From Cellulomonas fimi (GTDB lineage Bacteria > Actinomycetota > Actinomycetes > Actinomycetales > Cellulomonadaceae), in the NCBI RefSeq assembly GCF_012952065.1, contig NZ_JABCJJ010000012.1, forward strand, positions 42,611 through 106,610: a stretch of 64,000 nucleotides of DNA, in the 5' to 3' direction. Shown here one piece after another: positions 56,368 to 64,000 of the stretch. The notes beneath the pieces were generated by a model. The model saw nothing but the letters and a program-made list of their open reading frames with translations, was not told the origin of the DNA and ran no database searches. The translations under genes were made by a program, and so were the position numbers. Every line of letters starts with the position of its first letter. The stretch's first letter is position 1.

Positions 56368-56783
56368 CGCGCGTCTCCTTCCGGTTCGGTGGCGGAATCG
56401 GTGGTGGAGCTGTCGGCGGCGGAGCTGTCGGCCGCGGAGCCGCGGATGTGGCGGGCCAGCTGGTCCGCGGTGATGCCGAGGACGGCTGCCTGGGCGAGCA
56501 CCGGGTCGAGGACCTCGGTGAAGAACCGCGCGCGGTGCTCGGCCAGCAGCCGGCCGCGCGCGCCCGCCGCCACGAACATGCCGACGCCGCGGCGCTTGTA
56601 GAGCACCCCCTCGTCGACGAGCTCGGCGAACGCCTTGGCGGCCGTCGCCGGGTTGATCCGGTACGTGGTCGCGTACTGGGTCGTGGACATCACCTGCTCC
56701 TCCTCCCCGAGCACGCCCGAGAGGACCTCGGCGCGGACCTGCTCGGCGATCTGCACGTAGATCGGCTCGCGTCCTTCGAACAC
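56364..56783 (-). CDS. GntR-family regulator, YtrA subfamily
   Basis: This 139-aa repressor has an N-terminal winged helix (PIYVQIAEQVRAEVLSGVL, then YATTYRINPATAAKAFAELVDEGVLYKRRGVGMFV) and the short C-terminal helical part (about 80-115) that defines YtrA. A Ser/Asp-rich tail follows. The GTG start at 56783 lies 22 bp from a palindromic operator (56806-56829), so it probably represses its own ABC operon until an inducer, often a cell-wall antibiotic, is present. Confidence 0.9.
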   Translation of the reverse strand: MFEGREPIYVQIAEQVRAEVLSGVLGEEEQVMSTTQYATTYRINPATAAKAFAELVDEGVLYKRRGVGMFVAAGARGRLLAEHRARFFTEVLDPVLAQAAVLGITADQLARHIRGSAADSSAADSSTTDSATEPEGDAR

Positions 56784-56805
56784 GGCGCCGCCTTCCTCGT
56801 TCTCT

Positions 56806-56829
56806 GGTTAGTTACACAAGTAATGAACC
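56806..56829. promoter_or_regulatory. Palindromic operator of the YtrA-type regulator
   Basis: Arms GGTTAGTTAC (56806-56815) and GTAATGAACC (56820-56829) surround ACAA and are symmetric at GGTT, TTAC/GTAA and AACC (16 of 20 arm bases). The site lies 22 bp upstream of the regulator start in an otherwise very GC-rich region, where a promoter is expected. Spacing and symmetry fit YtrA-subfamily operators. Confidence 0.75.
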
Positions 56830-56912
56830 ATAGAAGCGGTACGTGTGGCAAGAGGCGGCGTGAGACGGACGGCCCGGGTCGTCGGGCTGGTCGACGTCGG
56901 GCGCGCGTGAGC

Positions 56913-57020
56913 TGTCAGGCGCTTCGCGAGCCATCGACCGCGGGAGGTCTGACACGTCGTGGGGCCTCCGACGTGTCAGGCGTGGCGCGTGCCCTGGGGC
57001 GCGGGAGGTCTGACACGTCG
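56913..57020. repeat. 47-nt intergenic repeat, copies A and B
   Basis: Copy A spans 56913-56959 and copy B 56974-57020. Both start TGTCAGGCG and end GGTCTGACACGTCG, with a GC-rich variable centre, so each is a quasi-palindrome with TGTCAG/CTGACA ends. The last 20 nt are identical (56940-56959 and 57001-57020). The end of A and start of B also form a 12-bp hairpin. They lie between the ramB stop and the GntR promoter. Copies C and D of the same element lie at 61844-61963. Confidence 0.85.
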
Positions 57021-57028
57021 AAGCCTTC

Positions 57029-58525
57029 TCAGGCGCGCGGAGCGTGCCGCTCGAGGAACGTGTAGACCTCGGTCTGGTCGACGCCGGGGAACGCGCCGGT
57101 CGGCAGCGCGGCGAGCATGCTCGCGTGCGGACGGGCGCTCGGCCACGACTTGGTGCCCCACCGCTGGGTGAGGTCGGCGGGCGCGCGACGGCAGCAGTCC
57201 GGGTCCGGGCAGCGCGACTGGGCGCGCTCGGTGGTCTCGCGGCCGAGGAACCAGCGCACGTGCGCGAACGGCACGCCGACGCTCACCGAGAACTCGCCGT
57301 CGGGCGAGGCCTGCACGCGCGAGGTGCACCAGTAGGTGCCCGACGACGTGTCCGTGTACTGGTAGTACGGGCTGAACCGGTCCGGGATCTGGAACACGAC
57401 CCGAGCGGTCCAGTGCCGGCAGACCGGCTGGCCCTCGATCGAGCCGAGCGGGTCGCTCGGAAAGCGCACGCCGTCGTTCTCGTACGCCTTGTGCAGCGTG
57501 CCGCTCTCGTGAGCCTTCATGAAGTGGACCGGGATGTCGAGGTGCCGGGTCGCGAGGTTGGTGAACCGGTGAGCGGCCGTCTCGTACGGCACCGCGTATG
57601 CGTCGCGCAGGTCCTCGACCGACAGCCGGCGCTCGGCCTTGGCCTCCTTGAGCAGCGCGACGGCGCCGTCCTCGGGGAGCATGAGCGCGGCGGCGAGGTA
57701 GTTGGACTCGACGCGCTGGTGCAGGAAGTCGCCGTACCCGGTCGGCTCGGTGTGGCCCAGCACGTGGCTCGCGAGCGCCTGGAGCAGCGGTGACCGCGGG
57801 TCGCTCGAGCTGTTCACCGCGTGCGGCAGGTAGATGCGGCCGTTCTCGAGGTCGGTGACCGAGCGGGTCGAGTGCGGCAGGTCGTGCACGTAGTGCAGCG
57901 AGAAGCCGAGGTGCGCCGCGAGGTCGGCCGTCGCGCGCTGCGACAGCGGGCCGCCCGGGTGGTCGATCGCCGTCAGCAGCGCTCGGGCGTGCGCCTCGAG
58001 CTCGGGGAAGTAGTTGTCGCGTGCGCGCATCATCGCGCGCAGCTCGGAGTTGGCGCGCCGGGCCTCCTCGGGCGTCGCCGCGTTCTCCGTGAGGAGCCGC
58101 TGGATCTCGGCCTGCAGCCCGACGATGGTCTCGAGCGCGTCGGTCGGCAGGGACTTGCCGACCTTGACCGTCGGCAGCTCGAGCGCGGAGAAGAGCGGCC
58201 CGCGCTGCGCGCGCTCGAGCTGGATCTCGAGCGCGGCCCGCCTGCTGGGCGCCTCGCTCGCGAGCAGCTCGGCGAGCGGCACCCCGAGCGCGTTGGCGAC
58301 CTGCTGGAGGAGCGAGAGCTTCGGCTCGCGGTGCCCGTTCTCGAGCATCGAGATCTGCGAGGCCGCGCGCCCGACGGCGGCACCGAGCTCGTCGAGCGTC
58401 ATGCCCTGCGCGGTGCGCAGGTGCCGGATCCGGCGTCCGACGACGAGGGTGTCGATGCCTGCGTCGTCCGTCGGCACCGGTCGGGTCAGGGGGGCGGCGG
58501 GCGCGCGCTGGTCCATCAGGGTCAT
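57029..58525 (-). CDS. ramB: RamB-type XRE regulator of acetate/glyoxylate metabolism
   Basis: This 498-aa regulator has an N-terminal XRE HTH (RRIRHLRTAQGMTLDELGAAVGRAASQISMLENGHREP, about 28-85), a helical middle region, an ImmA/IrrE-like domain (ASHVLGHTEP, NYLAAALMLPEDGAVALLKEAK) and a C-terminal Cys-containing domain (CRHWTARVVFQIPDRFSPYYQY, CPDPDCC). It matches the short-chain fatty acyl regulator family typified by RamB of Corynebacterium, which represses aceA and aceB. The peptidase-like motif reads HVLGH, lacking the catalytic Glu of HExxH. It is divergent from aceA, as expected. ATG 58525 lacks a clear Shine-Dalgarno. Confidence 0.85.
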   Translation of the reverse strand: MTLMDQRAPAAPLTRPVPTDDAGIDTLVVGRRIRHLRTAQGMTLDELGAAVGRAASQISMLENGHREPKLSLLQQVANALGVPLAELLASEAPSRRAALEIQLERAQRGPLFSALELPTVKVGKSLPTDALETIVGLQAEIQRLLTENAATPEEARRANSELRAMMRARDNYFPELEAHARALLTAIDHPGGPLSQRATADLAAHLGFSLHYVHDLPHSTRSVTDLENGRIYLPHAVNSSSDPRSPLLQALASHVLGHTEPTGYGDFLHQRVESNYLAAALMLPEDGAVALLKEAKAERRLSVEDLRDAYAVPYETAAHRFTNLATRHLDIPVHFMKAHESGTLHKAYENDGVRFPSDPLGSIEGQPVCRHWTARVVFQIPDRFSPYYQYTDTSSGTYWCTSRVQASPDGEFSVSVGVPFAHVRWFLGRETTERAQSRCPDPDCCRRAPADLTQRWGTKSWPSARPHASMLAALPTGAFPGVDQTEVYTFLERHAPRA

Positions 58526-58559
58526 GGAAGCAGGGTGACAGGGCCGCACGCTTCCGTCC

Positions 58560-58585
58560 AGCAGAAGTTCCCGATTTCTTCTGCT
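58560..58585. promoter_or_regulatory. Inverted repeat in ramB-aceA intergenic region
   Basis: AGCAGAAG (58560-58567) and CTTCTGCT (58578-58585) form a perfect 8-bp inverted repeat with a 10-nt spacer in the divergent promoter region. It is a candidate operator for RamB or another carbon-source regulator. A TTGACC -35-like hexamer lies at 58607-58612 towards aceA. Confidence 0.5.
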
Positions 58586-58674
58586 CAATCGGTTGGTGAA
58601 AAGGGGTTGACCTTCCGGCAGGGTGGTCGTCACCAGCCAGTGAGCACCACGTGAACGACCCAACGGAGGACATC

Positions 58675-59982
58675 GTGAGCACCGACAACCCGACCCGCCC
58701 CGGCGACCAGCGTCAGACCGCGGCCGAGCTTGCCGAGCAGTGGGCCACCGACCCGCGCTGGGCCGGGGTGAAGCGCAACTACACCGCCGAGGACGTCATC
58801 GCCCTGCGCGGCTCGGTGCGCGAGGAGCACACGCTCGCCCGTCGCGGCGCCGAGAACCTGTGGAACCTGATCCACTCGGAGGAGTGGGTGCCGGCCCTCG
58901 GCGCGATGACGGGCAACCAGGCGGTCCAGCAGGTCCGCGCGGGCCTCAAGGCGATCTACCTGTCCGGCTGGCAGGTCGCCGCCGACGCCAACCTCTCGGG
59001 CCAGACGTACCCGGACCAGAGCCTGTACCCGGCGAACTCGGTGCCCGCCGTCGTCCGCCGCATCAACAACGCGCTGCTGCGCGCCGACCAGATCGAGACC
59101 AACGAGAAGGGCGCCCCGGACCGCGAGTGGGTCGTCCCGATCGTGGCCGACGCCGAGGCCGGCTTCGGTGGCCCGCTCAACGCCTACGAGCTCATGTCGT
59201 CGATGATCACGTCCGGCGCGGCCGGCGTGCACTGGGAGGACCAGCTGGCGGCCGAGAAGAAGTGCGGCCACCTCGGCGGCAAGGTGCTCATCCCGACCTC
59301 GCAGCACGTGCGCACGCTGAACGCGGCCCGCCTCGCCGCCGACGTCGCGGGCGTCCCCACCATCGTCATCGCCCGCACCGACGCGCTCGCCGCCGACCTG
59401 CTGACGTCCGACATCGACCCGCGCGACCAGCCGTTCCTCACGGGCGAGCGGACGTCGGAGGGCTACTACCGGGTCAAGCCGGGCCTCGACGCCGTCGTCG
59501 CCCGCGCCGAGGCCTACGCCGAGTACGCCGACCTGATCTGGGTCGAGACCGGTGAGCCCGACATCGAGCTGGCCCGCGAGTTCGCCGAGCGGATCCACGC
59601 CAAGTTCCCGGGCAAGCTGCTCGCGTACAACTGCTCGCCGTCGTTCAACTGGAAGGCCAAGCTGGACGACGACCAGATCGCCGGCTTCCAGAAGGAGCTC
59701 GCGGCGCTCGGGTACGCCTTCCAGTTCATCACGCTGGCCGGCTTCCACGCGCTCAACTACTCGATGTTCTCGCTGGCCAAGGGCTACGCGGAGAACGCGA
59801 TGACCGCCTACGTCGAGCTGCAGGAGGCCGAGTTCGCGGCCGAGGCCGACGGCTACACCGCGACGCGTCACCAGCGCGAGGTCGGCACCGGCTACTTCGA
59901 CAAGGTCGCGACGGCTCTCAACCCCGAGAGCACCACGCTGGCGCTCGAGGGCTCGACCGAGACCGAGCAGTTCCAGCACTGA
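58675..59982 (+). CDS. aceA: Isocitrate lyase
   Basis: The enzyme cleaves isocitrate to succinate and glyoxylate in the glyoxylate shunt, which allows growth on acetate and fatty acids. The 435-aa protein has the catalytic signature KKCGH with Cys197, plus [42 protein letters not shown] and [16 protein letters not shown] 58675 is preferred to a GTG at 58651 because GGAGG at 58665-58669 is spaced 5 bp from it. It is followed 55 bp later by aceB and preceded by divergent ramB. Confidence 0.97.
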   Translation: MSTDNPTRPGDQRQTAAELAEQWATDPRWAGVKRNYTAEDVIALRGSVREEHTLARRGAENLWNLIHSEEWVPALGAMTGNQAVQQVRAGLKAIYLSGWQVAADANLSGQTYPDQSLYPANSVPAVVRRINNALLRADQIETNEKGAPDREWVVPIVADAEAGFGGPLNAYELMSSMITSGAAGVHWEDQLAAEKKCGHLGGKVLIPTSQHVRTLNAARLAADVAGVPTIVIARTDALAADLLTSDIDPRDQPFLTGERTSEGYYRVKPGLDAVVARAEAYAEYADLIWVETGEPDIELAREFAERIHAKFPGKLLAYNCSPSFNWKAKLDDDQIAGFQKELAALGYAFQFITLAGFHALNYSMFSLAKGYAENAMTAYVELQEAEFAAEADGYTATRHQREVGTGYFDKVATALNPESTTLALEGSTETEQFQH

Positions 59983-60037
59983 TCGATCCCGTCCGACTCA
60001 CCCGCAGCATCCCGCAGTTTCCCGAGAGGAGTTCGCC

Positions 60038-61711
<1,674 letters not shown>

Positions 61712-61760
61712 GGTCTCGCGCACCGCACCACTGCCCGGACGACCGCTGCTCGCACCACCG

Positions 61761-61800
61761 ACGACGGCGCCGCACCCCACCCGGGGCGCGGCGCCGTCGT
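61761..61800 (+). terminator. Terminator hairpin after aceB
   Basis: ACGACGGCGCCGC (61761-61773) and GCGGCGCCGTCGT (61788-61800) form a perfect 13-bp stem around a 14-nt loop, 50 bp behind the aceB stop. Confidence 0.8.
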
Positions 61801-61843
61801 CGTGCGCGGCCCGGCCGGCCCGGTGCAGGGGATCGCGGCGATG

Positions 61844-61963
61844 TGTCAGACGTAGCGCGCGCCCGGGACCGCGCCTGGCCTGACTCGTCGACCGAGTGCA
61901 GGGGATCGCGGCGATGTGTCAGACGTAGCGCGCGCCCGGGACCGCGTGCGGCCTGACACGTGC
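61844..61963. repeat. 47-nt intergenic repeat, copies C and D (within 73-bp tandem units)
   Basis: Copy C spans 61844-61890 and copy D 61917-61963. Both start TGTCAGACGTAGCGCGCGCC and end with a GGCCTGAC box, sharing layout and length with copies A and B at 56913-57020. A 51-bp block beginning GTGCAGGGGATCGC is identical at 61823-61873 and 61896-61946 (73-bp offset). The region is noncoding, between the aceB terminator and the map leader. Confidence 0.85.
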
Positions 61964-62017
61964 GTGCGGACGCCTGCCGTGATCGCCGCGGGCGAACAAT
62001 GCCGTCGCGGAAAAGTC

Positions 62018-62046
62018 TTGGCTGGCGCCGCCTCGGCACGTACGGT
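62018..62046 (+). promoter_or_regulatory. Promoter for the map leader RNA
   Basis: TTGGCT (62018-62023) and TACGGT (62041-62046) are spaced by 17 bp, a good actinobacterial -35/-10 pair. The expected start near 62053 would put an extended Shine-Dalgarno at the very 5' end of the RNA, about 270 nt upstream of map. Confidence 0.6.
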
Positions 62047-62052
62047 CGTGCG

Positions 62053-62322
62053 ATCGGGAAAGGAGGTGGTCCAGGAGTGCATGATCCTCGGACGCGAGAG
62101 GTGACTGTCCGCTAGTCGCCGCACCTGTTCCAGGTGCACCCGGACGGACTGCTGTTCGTTCTCGAGGCCGCGCGGCGGCCAGCGAGTCCCAGGCAGTCAC
62201 CGCAGCCCGTGGGCGCCGCGATCTCGTCCATCGCGGCACGGCTCCACCAGGAGCCCGGCCCACGGGCTGTTCCCTGCTCCGCCACCCCTCACTCCTTCCC
62301 TCGCGAGTGAGAGGCTGGCCCG
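62053..62322 (+). ncRNA. Structured leader with extended Shine-Dalgarno and micro-ORFs upstream of map
   Basis: The leader opens with AAAGGAGGTGGTCC (62059-62072), nearly fully complementary to the 16S 3' end. Then comes ATG 62081 of a 7-codon frame (MILGRER) whose stop overlaps GTG 62101 of a 4-codon frame. Stems seen are GGTGACT/AGTCGCC (62100-62106, 62114-62120) or, exclusively, GGTGACTG/CAGTCACC (62100-62107, 62194-62201); GCACCTG/CAGGTGC (62121-62137); GGCCGC/GCGGCC (62166-62180). An outer 12-bp stem CAGCCCGTGGGC/GCCCACGGGCTG (62203-62214, 62258-62269) encloses GCCGCGAT/ATCGCGGC and GGCTCC/GGAGCC. I do not recognise the class; attenuation-type control of map is inference. Confidence 0.6.
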
Positions 62323-63090
62323 ATGGTGGAGCTCAAGAGCCGCGGGCAGATCGATCGGATCCACGCGGCCGGTCGGTTCGTCGCCGCGGTCCTCGTGTCG
62401 GTGCGCGAGCAGGCCAAGGTCGGCGTCAGCCTGCGGGAGCTCGACGCCCACGCGCACGCGATGATCGACGACGCCGGCGCCCGCTCCGTCTACCTCGGCT
62501 ACCACCCCTCATTCGGCGCCATGCCGTACCCGGGCGTGCTGTGCACGTCGGTCAACGACGCGGCGCTGCACGGCCTGCCGTCGGACCACGTCCTCGTCGA
62601 CGGCGACCTCCTCAGCATCGACTTCGCCGCCGCCGTCGAGGGCTGGGTGGCGGACTCGGCGATCTCGTTCCAGGTCGGCACGCCCGATGCCGAGAGCCGG
62701 CGCCTGATCGACGTCACCGAGCGGGCGCTCGCGGCGGGCATCGCGGCCGCGCAGCCCGGCGGCCGGATGGGCGACATCTCGGCCGCGATCGGCGCGGTCG
62801 GGTTGGGCGCCGGCCTCGGGGTGAACGCGGACTTCGGCGGCCACGGCGTCGGGCGCACGATGCACGAGGAGCCGCACGTCCCCAACCTGGGCCGCGCCGG
62901 TCGCGGCATGATCCTGCGGCCGGGACTCGTCATCGCGATCGAGCCGTGGTTCATGGCGGGCGGCGACGGGTACCGGATCGACGCCGACGGCTGGACCATC
63001 CGCTCGGCCGACGGCTCGCGCGCCGCGCACGCCGAGCACACGATCGCGATCACGGGCAACGGACCGGTCGTCCTCACGGCCCGCGACTGA
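62323..63090 (+). CDS. map: Type I methionine aminopeptidase
   Basis: The enzyme removes the initiator methionine from nascent proteins. The 255-aa metallo-aminopeptidase starts VELKSRGQIDRIHAAGRFVAA and has the five metal ligands in SIDFAAAVEGWVADSA (two Asp), FGGHGVGRTMHEEPHVPN (His), IAIEPWFMAGG (Glu) and AEHTIAIT (Glu). Compared with standard Map the Asp-x-x-Gly strand reads VDGDLLSIDFAAAVEGW, within normal variation. GAGAGG lies seven bases ahead of ATG 62323. A long structured leader precedes it. Many actinobacteria have a second map near secY, so this may be the paralogue. Confidence 0.93.
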   Translation: MVELKSRGQIDRIHAAGRFVAAVLVSVREQAKVGVSLRELDAHAHAMIDDAGARSVYLGYHPSFGAMPYPGVLCTSVNDAALHGLPSDHVLVDGDLLSIDFAAAVEGWVADSAISFQVGTPDAESRRLIDVTERALAAGIAAAQPGGRMGDISAAIGAVGLGAGLGVNADFGGHGVGRTMHEEPHVPNLGRAGRGMILRPGLVIAIEPWFMAGGDGYRIDADGWTIRSADGSRAAHAEHTIAITGNGPVVLTARD

Positions 63091-63135
63091 CTGCGGTCAC
63101 CACGCCGCGGTCACCTCGCGTGGGACGATCTCGCG

Positions 63136-63666
63136 GTGACCGGCACCGACGCACCTACCAGCACCGGTTCGTGGCAGCTCCGGCCGCGGGAGGTCGTGCT
63201 CGCCTGGGTGACGGGCTTCGTCTGGGCGGTCGTGGCGACGATCGCGCTCGCCCTCGTGGGCAGCGGGCAGACCCTCGGACCCGAGGCCGGGACTGCGGGC
63301 TCGGCGGGGACAGCCGCCGCCGTCCTGGGGATCGTCCCCGCGCTCGTGATCGGGCTGCCCGCATGGTTCGGGCTCTCGCGACTGCTCCGCGCCGAGCGTC
63401 GGCAGTGGGCGCACGTCCTCTGGTTCGCGCTCGTCGGCCTGGTCCTGGCCAGCGCGATCAGCGCGGCCCTCTTCGGACAGGTGATCACCGGCGGTCTGCT
63501 CGACGCCCCGGGCGGGACCCTCACATCGTCCGACGCGGCCGACCTGCTCCGAATCTCGCTTCTGCTCGGCGCGCCCTGGGGCGTCGGCGCCGCCGTCGGG
63601 CGGGCGGCCGTGATCCCGCTGGTCCGTCGGCGCCTCGCGGCGACCCCGGCGACGATGGCCGCATGA
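63136..63666 (+). CDS. Membrane protein, unknown
   Basis: This 176-aa protein has four predicted membrane helices (VVLAWVTGFVWAVVATIALALVG; AAAVLGIVPALVIGLPAWFGL; VLWFALVGLVLASAISAALFG; LLLGAPWGVGAAVGRAAVIPL) with short loops and a basic stretch LLRAERRQ between helices two and three. GTG 63136 starts 46 bp after map. No family is recognised. Confidence 0.75.
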   Translation: MTGTDAPTSTGSWQLRPREVVLAWVTGFVWAVVATIALALVGSGQTLGPEAGTAGSAGTAAAVLGIVPALVIGLPAWFGLSRLLRAERRQWAHVLWFALVGLVLASAISAALFGQVITGGLLDAPGGTLTSSDAADLLRISLLLGAPWGVGAAVGRAAVIPLVRRRLAATPATMAA

Positions 63667-63730
63667 CCGCGTCTCGGACTCGATGTCAGCGGTGGGTGGC
63701 AGCATCATGGAGTCACGAGAGGAGTTCGTC

Positions 63731-63898
63731 ATGGGACCGAGAACGATTGAGGTCACTCCGACCGAACTGGCGACGCGCCGTGCGGGGGTGCTGGAGTCCC
63801 TCGGCATGACGCGGGAGCAGTTCCGCGAACGTGTGCGTGAGGGCTCACTGTCCCCGGCCGAGTGGGACGCACGGGTCAAGTCCTGGGGAGTGGTGTAG
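63731..63898 (+). CDS. Small protein, unknown
   Basis: This 55-aa soluble, mostly helical protein starts MGPRTIEVTPTELATRRAGV and ends EWDARVKSWGVV. GAGAGGAG lies 6 bp before ATG 63731, which favours it over an in-frame ATG at 63707. The size and the REQFRERVREGSLSPAEWD pattern resemble small antitoxin-like or regulator fragments, but no partner gene is visible before the window ends. No family is recognised. Confidence 0.6.
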   Translation: MGPRTIEVTPTELATRRAGVLESLGMTREQFRERVREGSLSPAEWDARVKSWGVV

Positions 63899-63925
63899 CG
63901 GTGCGGTGTGACCCCTGGGGTGTTT

Positions 63926-64000
63926 TCAGGCCGTGAGGGCCAGGGTTGGGTCGGTCACCTCCTGGTCGCCGGGGACGAGGTTGAGGTGGGCCTTGGCCAG
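63926..64000 (-). CDS. C-terminal end of a minus-strand gene (truncated by window edge)
   Basis: The minus strand is open from the right edge for 24 codons, LAKAHLNLVPGDQEVTDPTL then ALTA, to a TGA at 63926-63928. Codon use is normal for this genome, and the frame continues out of the window, so a gene end is likely. I cannot identify the product from 24 residues. Confidence 0.45.
   Translation of the reverse strand: MAKAHLNLVPGDQEVTDPTLALTA

Noticed and set aside
56913..57020. CRISPR-like array suggested by regularly spaced repeats
   Set aside because: Only two copies occur per site, the elements are quasi-palindromic 47-mers with degenerate centres, spacers are 14-26 bp, and no cas gene is present.
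62059..62072. Possible fragment of a 16S rRNA gene on the minus strand (AAAGGAGGTGGTCC resembles the complement of the 16S 3' end)
   Set aside because: Similarity stops after the anti-Shine-Dalgarno region; the following bases do not match 16S, so this is an extended Shine-Dalgarno, not rRNA.
61916..62104. 62-codon plus-strand frame within the repeats and map leader
   Set aside because: It runs through copy D of the intergenic repeat and the promoter, has no Shine-Dalgarno at its start, and its end coincides with the micro-ORF stop only by sharing the frame of MILGRER.

Overview
The window is about 64 kb of very GC-rich chromosomal DNA with abundant GTG starts and tightly overlapping genes (ATGA/GTGA junctions). 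It is the replication-origin region of an actinobacterium. The order dnaA-oriC-dnaN-gnd-recF-DUF721-gyrB-gyrA-DUF3566-tRNA-Ile-DLW-39 protein-tRNA-Ala, followed by cyclophilin-rhomboid-crgA-DUF881-class E sortase-pabA and the pknB-pknA-pbpA-ftsW-pstP-fhaB-fhaA cell-wall signalling operon, is typical of Actinomycetia. Together with a divergent ramB/aceA-aceB glyoxylate module it suggests a Cellulomonadaceae-like organism (inference; no rRNA is present to confirm it).

Layout. 1-15,000: replication initiation and topoisomerase genes with oriC (1220-1733), two tRNAs, a membrane/coiled-coil protein, a cyclophilin and a rhomboid protease. 15,000-27,900: division and envelope genes (crgA, sortase E) and the Ser/Thr kinase-phosphatase-FHA operon that controls peptidoglycan synthesis. 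27,855-27,937: tRNA-Leu(CAG), which marks the start of a 22-kb accessory block.

28,000-50,100 is a defence island. It holds a DUF697-like GTPase with a membrane coiled-coil partner, and a type I restriction-modification system (hsdM, hsdS, hsdR). The system is preceded by an unusual HTH/degenerate-methylase/specificity-domain fusion and is interrupted by an inverted MNT-HEPN toxin-antitoxin pair and an AlbA_2 (Schlafen-like) regulator gene. Next come a complete Wadjet anti-plasmid system (jetABCD) and a coupled pair made of an unknown gene and an XRE/ImmA-IrrE peptidase. A 48-bp decayed copy of the hsdR nuclease region lies between the toxin-antitoxin pair and the AlbA_2 gene, so the hsd locus has been rearranged. 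No integrase or duplicated tRNA end is visible.

50,200-64,000 returns to chromosome-type genes: a lipoprotein, small membrane proteins, a DksA-type zinc protein, a DUF1206 protein, two ABC transporters (one under a YtrA-type GntR regulator with a clear palindromic operator), ramB divergent from aceA-aceB, a methionine aminopeptidase (map) and small terminal genes. The glyoxylate module is bracketed on both sides by pairs of a 47-nt quasi-palindromic repeat. Map is preceded by a roughly 270-nt leader with a strong promoter, a near-perfect extended Shine-Dalgarno, two overlapping micro-ORFs and several nested or mutually exclusive hairpins. This leader is the most system-like feature that I could not assign to a known class.
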